Below are positions 61,901-64,000 of a DNA stretch of 64,000 bases, one piece after another. Within the stretch, counting starts at the first letter, position 1. Each line of letters starts with the position of its first letter. A program made the translations under genes and the position numbers. The notes beneath the pieces are model-generated. The model was not told where the DNA came from. It did not search any database and was given only the letters and a program-made list of their open reading frames with translations. The DNA is from Apteryx mantelli (lineage: Eukaryota; Chordata; Aves; Apterygiformes; Apterygidae): positions 22,650,001 through 22,714,000 of the forward strand of contig NC_089981.1 of the NCBI RefSeq assembly GCF_036417845.1, read 5' to 3'.

Positions 61901-63964
61901 TCGCTTATGATGCAAATTGAAATTTATGCTCTAGTGATGTGAGTCTATCCTTTTTGCAAGTGTACTGTCCACGCATTTCTATATATTTTTTTATGCATAA
62001 TAAAGTGACATGTTGAAAAGAAAACATCAAAGATGACAACTCCCAGTACTGATTTACAACACTAATCCTTTTCTTTTCCCCATGTATAGTGTTCTGGAAC
62101 ACACTGCGATTTTTTCCTGTTTTAGAGTGTTCTGGCCAACACAGCTGTCTTTATTTCCTTGAAATACACAGAGAAAGTGATTTCATCATAGCTAAAACAA
62201 ATACACACATATTTTTCACAGTTTCATATTCCCCCGATGACAAATTGACTTGTTCACTATACAACAGCAGCAGGAGAAATATATTGCCTTCTGTAACTGC
62301 ATATTTTCTCTTATTGCTCCACGATAAAAAAGAACATCATAATTTGATTAATTTATTACTAATGAAAAGTGCAAAGTTCAAAACCCAGGTGACAAAAGTC
62401 AACTATTTGTCCATAGAGAAAATGCAACTTCGGAGGTACTTACACAAGCAATTCCGTATGTTGCTGTATTAATATACTCATAGTAATAATAGTCTCTTAC
62501 ACCTCCTTATGTTTCGACCAAGCAAAAACCATACTAAAAGCAAAAAGCTATCAATATACATCACATGAACCTGTTTAAAGACAGCTTAAAAACTTACGAC
62601 AGAATTCAGGGGTCCTCCAGTCAATGCAGAGACCTTTATCTAAGCATGCCATGGCATACACTGCAATGGCATCACACATGCACTCACAATCCCCTCCAAT
62701 GTCACAACCACAAGAGTCTCGGACACAGGCCTCATAATAGGGCATACGGTTCACCTGTGTTGGAAAATTAAGTAGTGAAAATTCTAGGATTCTTTTGTTC
62801 CTGTCTATTTGTTAAGAAAGTGTTTTTCCAGGGCTAAACAATACCTCTTAATCCTGGGGAAAGTGAAGTGCATCTGTTCCATTAAGTGAGAGTAGATAGT
62901 ATTTCCTCTAAACACTAAAACAGTCAAAACAATAACACAGTCCCACTTCAGACAACCATTTTTAGTAAGAATGTAGGTCCCTGAAAACTAACAATAGAAG
63001 CTGATGATATTTTGCCAGATATGAACTTCTAAATCCATACTGATCTTGAACACATTATGTATAGTCATCTAAACAAACCCGCATTCACTCAGGCATGAAT
63101 GTGCAAGTTCATCAGCAGTACACCCTCCATAGATATGTATAACCACTGCAGCTTTACTCATATTTCTCTCTTGTGTTCACTTCTGGAAAATGGAGATTTT
63201 CCTTCAGGAGGCCTGGTTCTGATGAATCTTGTGGTATTTTCATCGACAAAGTGGGTAACTTAAAACAAATAGAAGGGTTCATGATACTTGCTCTCGGACT
63301 GATCTCCTGCATCTTCTAAATAATGCTGTTGATTTACTAATGAGAACAAGGTTGGGGGGGGGGGGTTGTGTTTTTTTTTTTCTAACAAAGCCTAAATGTT
63401 TTCAGAAAGAGTAAACTCTATTAATCAGTGTCAGGTATCATCAATGGACTCACTAATTTCTGATACTGAAGTCTTCTTTTTTTTTTTTCACTCTAATATT
63501 TTAATTATTCAGTTAATACCATACTTAGCTTCTGTACTAACAAAAGGGCAGGTGAAGTACAAATAAGGAAGGATTAAGATTAATGAGAGCCAGAATATAT
63601 TTCATATATGTATCATTAAAACATTTTAGGGAAGAGAAAATCAAGTGCTGGAGTGTGAGCAAATACTGTTTGGCAGACTGTAGATTATGCCTATAAATAA
63701 AGAGAAAGCCAAAGCAATTCTTACCTTATTGTGACAGGCAGAAAAAACTTGGCTGTTGATGACGGAACATGTCTTTTCTGCCCAGGCTTTACGGTAAGGG
63801 TTCTTGCTACAGGGGTCCACTACAAAGTACACATCCCCACAGAGAGGATTCTCTTTCCAAGAATTGACAAACTCCAATTCATTTGATGCCACATACTTGC
63901 TTCGGGTTTCAAAATCATCTTTCATATTGCCATTGTAGTTCCCACACAAACCGCAGATAGTTTC
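37791..63964 (-). CDS. MUC6: MUC6, secreted gel-forming mucin (beta-ovomucin gene of birds), 3' part
   Basis: Large secreted O-glycosylated mucin. Seen here from 5' to 3' on the - strand: end of the third VWD domain, C8, TIL, small linker exon, 13 tandem Pro/Thr/Ser exons with one interposed 48-base exon, a hybrid terminal PTS exon, then a two-exon cystine-knot domain and stop. The lack of any D4, VWC or CysD module between the PTS region and the cystine knot is the MUC6 layout, unlike MUC2, MUC5AC and MUC5B; position beside AP2A2 in tail-to-tail orientation agrees. All exon phases join. About 2,170 residues of PTS sequence are predicted. The D1-D2-D' half lies beyond the right edge. Known of the family: cystine-knot dimers form first, D3 then links dimers. 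Seen: domains, cysteines and splice sites. Inferred: inclusion of every repeat exon. Confidence 0.92.
37969..40100 (-). other. MUC6: MUC6 last intron
   Basis: Between the two cystine-knot exons. AT-rich, with no further open reading of interest and no recognised RNA gene or element. Confidence 0.8.
40101..40203 (-). CDS. MUC6: MUC6 cystine-knot exon 1
   Basis: Acceptor catttgacag, donor gtaagg; 103 bases, phase 1 in, phase 2 out. (E)LCREVEYEDKITYKGC then SVNITLVRCEGSCPSSA. The spacing of cysteines is that of the N-terminal half of a CT/cystine-knot domain, which mediates dimerisation of gel-forming mucins. Asn-Ile-Thr is a candidate N-glycosylation site. Confidence 0.95.
40204..43681 (-). 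other. MUC6: MUC6 intron between PTS and cystine-knot exons
   Basis: 3.5 kb of AT-rich sequence. It contains one unusually long - strand open frame at 42238-42858 (see findings) but no recognisable exon, so the PTS exon seems to splice straight to the cystine-knot exon. Short A-rich runs occur near 43532-43563. Confidence 0.7.
43682..44311 (-). CDS. MUC6: MUC6 terminal PTS exon (repeat/unique hybrid)
   Basis: Shares acceptor and 5' half with the long repeat exons (HKKPTVPHVLPHLTT onward). At about 44023 it leaves the repeat and runs into unique, AT-richer PTS sequence (LPPSSFRSTRSTTSF through SSASARSVTVPQ) ending at donor gtaatg. 630 bases, phase 1-1, 210 residues. The unique half has a candidate N-glycosylation site (Asn-Thr-Thr). 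It joins the cystine-knot exon as VPQ-E-LCREVEY. Confidence 0.9.
44935..45372 (-). CDS. MUC6: MUC6 repeat exon R13 (3'-most full unit, short form)
   Basis: 438 bases, phase 1-1; short form, Thr tag. Last complete repeat exon before the hybrid terminal exon. Confidence 0.88.
45996..46445 (-). CDS. MUC6: MUC6 repeat exon R12 (long form)
   Basis: 450 bases, phase 1-1; Val tag, Thr tag; same tags as R10. Confidence 0.88.
47069..47518 (-). CDS. MUC6: MUC6 repeat exon R11 (long form)
   Basis: 450 bases, phase 1-1; Leu tag. It has the private base change ggcacggttgg (others ggcacagttgg) at about 47495, silent in the protein. Confidence 0.88.
48142..48591 (-). CDS. MUC6: MUC6 repeat exon R10 (long form)
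   Basis: 450 bases, phase 1-1; Val tag (LPHVTT), Thr tag. Confidence 0.88.
49215..49664 (-). CDS. MUC6: MUC6 repeat exon R9 (long form)
   Basis: 450 bases, phase 1-1; Leu tag, Thr tag. Confidence 0.88.
50288..50725 (-). CDS. MUC6: MUC6 repeat exon R8 (short form)
   Basis: 438 bases, phase 1-1; short form, Thr tag; partner of R5 in the three-unit repeat. A private change, gacagtgg in place of gacggtgg, lies just 5' of its acceptor at about 50755. Confidence 0.88.
51349..51798 (-). CDS. MUC6: MUC6 repeat exon R7 (long form)
   Basis: 450 bases, phase 1-1; Leu tag, Thr tag; same tags as R4, its partner three units away. Confidence 0.88.
52422..52871 (-). CDS. MUC6: MUC6 repeat exon R6 (long form)
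   Basis: 450 bases, phase 1-1; Leu tag (LPHLTT) with Met tag (ASPAMTS), a combination seen in no other unit. Confidence 0.88.
53495..53932 (-). CDS. MUC6: MUC6 repeat exon R5 (short form)
   Basis: 438 bases, phase 1-1; VTPKEPTVPPVTT start, Thr tag. Confidence 0.88.
54556..55005 (-). CDS. MUC6: MUC6 repeat exon R4 (long form)
   Basis: 450 bases, phase 1-1; long form with Leu tag (LPHLTT) and Thr tag (ASPATTS). Confidence 0.88.
55629..56078 (-). CDS. MUC6: MUC6 repeat exon R3 (long form)
   Basis: 450 bases, phase 1-1; long form HKKPTVPHVLPHVTT with Val tag and the Met tag (ASPAMTS). Confidence 0.88.
56702..57139 (-). CDS. MUC6: MUC6 repeat exon R2 (short form)
   Basis: 438 bases, phase 1-1, Met tag (ASPAMTS). 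Its 5' intron is divergent beyond about 57193, so R2 is the first member of the homogenised block. Confidence 0.88.
57194..58186 (-). other. Diverged intron sequence of the ancestral longer unit
   Basis: Still resembles the regular unit intron in patches (ggtggggggcagt at 57229, gcctgctccag at 57470) but is clearly older, and it contains about 600 bases absent from the regular units, including the 48-base exon. Confidence 0.6.
57578..57625 (-). CDS. MUC6: MUC6 48-base exon between R1 and R2
   Basis: Acceptor cctttctttgtag, donor gtgagt; 48 bases, phase 1-1, so it fits between the repeat exons without frame change. Encodes (A)REPTRAKTPTSKVVT, basic and Thr-rich. It exists only here as a well-formed exon; the regular 1.07-kb units lack this segment. 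Confidence 0.65.
58187..59158 (-). repeat. Detached array unit (R1) outside the continuous block
   Basis: About 970 bases nearly identical to the regular unit, covering exon R1, most of its 5' intron and the first part of its 3' intron. Both edges are sharp: ggtcaagggcagagg on the left and ctccaagcagc on the right, with diverged sequence outside. Confidence 0.85.
58390..58827 (-). CDS. MUC6: MUC6 repeat exon R1 (5'-most, short form)
   Basis: Acceptor ttcctcctggcag, donor gtaagt; 438 bases, phase 1-1. Cysteine-free PTS sequence of 146 residues, starting (A)VTPKEPTVPPVTTRRTT and ending STPPSPSHP. Carries the Met tag (ASPAMTS). Flanked on the 5' side by unique sequence, so it marks one edge of the array. 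Confidence 0.88.
59280..59315 (-). pseudogene. Decayed or altered copy of the 48-base MUC6 exon
   Basis: The flanks (about 59316-59480) align by eye with those of the 48-base exon at 57578-57625, so this is its paralog in the upstream unit. The original acceptor tag is missing (ctttgcaaag instead of ctttgtag) and the donor is gttagc. A 36-base phase 1-1 reading remains if a shifted acceptor at gcaaagag is used. Most likely skipped. Confidence 0.35.
59316..59997 (-). other. MUC6: MUC6 intron, paralogous to 57626-58186 in its left part
   Basis: 59316-59480 resembles 57626-57790 (shared aagaatggttgag and cacctcctcaaagga-like segments), then becomes unique and AT-rich. No exon seen. Confidence 0.55.
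59998..60048 (-). CDS. MUC6: MUC6 small PTS linker exon
   Basis: Acceptor tttacacag, donor gttagt; 51 bases, phase 1-1. Encodes (A)GEESTTTTPETSSPST, a Thr/Ser-rich peptide that opens the mucin domain. Called from splice sites, phase and composition; the donor is not perfect. Confidence 0.7.
60049..61037 (-). other. MUC6: MUC6 intron, nothing else seen
   Basis: AT-rich intron between the D3 end and the first PTS linker exon. No exon, RNA gene or repeat family recognised. Confidence 0.6.
61038..61100 (-). CDS. MUC6: MUC6 exon: small Cys-rich end of D3
   Basis: Acceptor ctttcttcag, donor gtgagg; 63 bases, phase 1-1. (G)CYNCSHDEYFDHEKGQC then MPC, four cysteines; in frame between the TIL exon and the first PTS exon. 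Confidence 0.9.
61618..61761 (-). CDS. MUC6: MUC6 exon: end of C8 and TIL part of D3
   Basis: Acceptor ttttttaag, donor gtaata; 144 bases, phase 1-1. Reads (P)VYCDYYNSHKKSG to CTWHYRPCNCPNQNYKYV. The CxWHYxPC motif is conserved in gel-forming mucins. It carries a candidate N-glycosylation sequon, Asn-Cys-Thr. Confidence 0.93.
61762..62597 (-). other. MUC6: MUC6 intron, nothing else seen
   Basis: AT-rich intron between the C8 and TIL exons. A 127-codon + strand frame at 62089-62472 has no domain or splice support. Confidence 0.6.
62598..62754 (-). CDS. MUC6: MUC6 exon: C8 domain of D3
   Basis: Acceptor ttccaacacag, donor gtaagt; 157 bases, phase 0 in, phase 1 out. VNRMPYYEACVRDSCGCD followed by IGGDCECMCDAIAVYA and LCIDWRTPEFC. 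The GGDCEC segment with its closely spaced cysteines is characteristic of the D3 C8 module that takes part in mucin multimerisation. Confidence 0.95.
62755..63724 (-). other. MUC6: MUC6 intron with G12 run
   Basis: Contains a run of 12 G (63354-63365) followed by a T run; otherwise AT-rich with no further feature. Confidence 0.6.
63725..63964 (-). CDS. MUC6: MUC6 exon: C-terminal part of VWD3
   Basis: Acceptor tccatttag, donor gtaaga on the - strand; 240 bases, phase 0-0. Begins ETICGLCGNYNGNMKDDF, containing the CGLCGNYNG motif typical of VWD domains, and continues to CSVINSQVFSACHNK. The upstream exons of the domain are outside the window. Confidence 0.95.
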
Positions 63965-64000
63965 CTAAATGGAACCAAGGCATTAATGTCAGTTGAGTGA

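Noticed and set aside
37791-63964. MUC2, MUC5AC or MUC5B identity
   Set aside because: No D4, VWC or CysD modules between the PTS region and the cystine knot, and the gene directly faces AP2A2 as MUC6 does.

Overview
The window looks like nuclear DNA of a bird. It holds the 3' part of AP2A2 on the + strand and the 3' part of the gel-forming mucin MUC6 (in birds the beta-ovomucin gene) on the - strand, tail to tail. This AP2A2-MUC6 order is the one known from the vertebrate 11p15-type mucin cluster. Vertebrate introns, short spacing, few recognisable interspersed repeats and the presence of a MUC6 with a bird-like compact layout suggest an avian genome; a non-avian reptile is not formally excluded.

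Region 1 (1-10056) is intron sequence of AP2A2; exons 1 and 2 are not in the window. Region 2 (10057-33617) holds 20 constitutive AP2A2 coding exons (human numbering 3-22, residues 47-939) whose phases all join, plus a 78-base phase-2 cassette exon in the hinge. One intron (29641-30486) is not GT-AG: it carries a U12-type ATATCCTT donor and a TTCTTAAC branch site. AP2A2 encodes the alpha-C subunit of the AP-2 clathrin adaptor.

Region 3 (33618-37790) contains only the facing 3' ends of the two genes, with candidate poly(A) signals for both. Region 4 (37791-43681) carries the two exons of the MUC6 C-terminal cystine-knot domain and the intron before them.

Region 5 (43682-59315) is the striking part: a GC-rich array with a period of 1073 or 1061 bases. 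Each unit contains one 438- or 450-base Pro/Thr/Ser-rich mucin exon of symmetric phase 1-1 and its own intron. Thirteen such exons feed one long cysteine-free O-glycosylation domain of roughly 2,170 residues together with a hybrid terminal exon and small extra exons. The copies are nearly identical through exon and intron, show a three-unit higher-order repeat, and seem to derive from a longer ancestral unit that still survives next to the first two copies.

Region 6 (59998-63964) carries the end of the MUC6 D3 assembly (VWD, C8, TIL) and a small linker exon; the N-terminal D1-D2-D' part lies beyond the right edge. AP2A2 acts in endocytosis in all cells and MUC6 is a secreted mucus protein; they are neighbours, not partners in one pathway.
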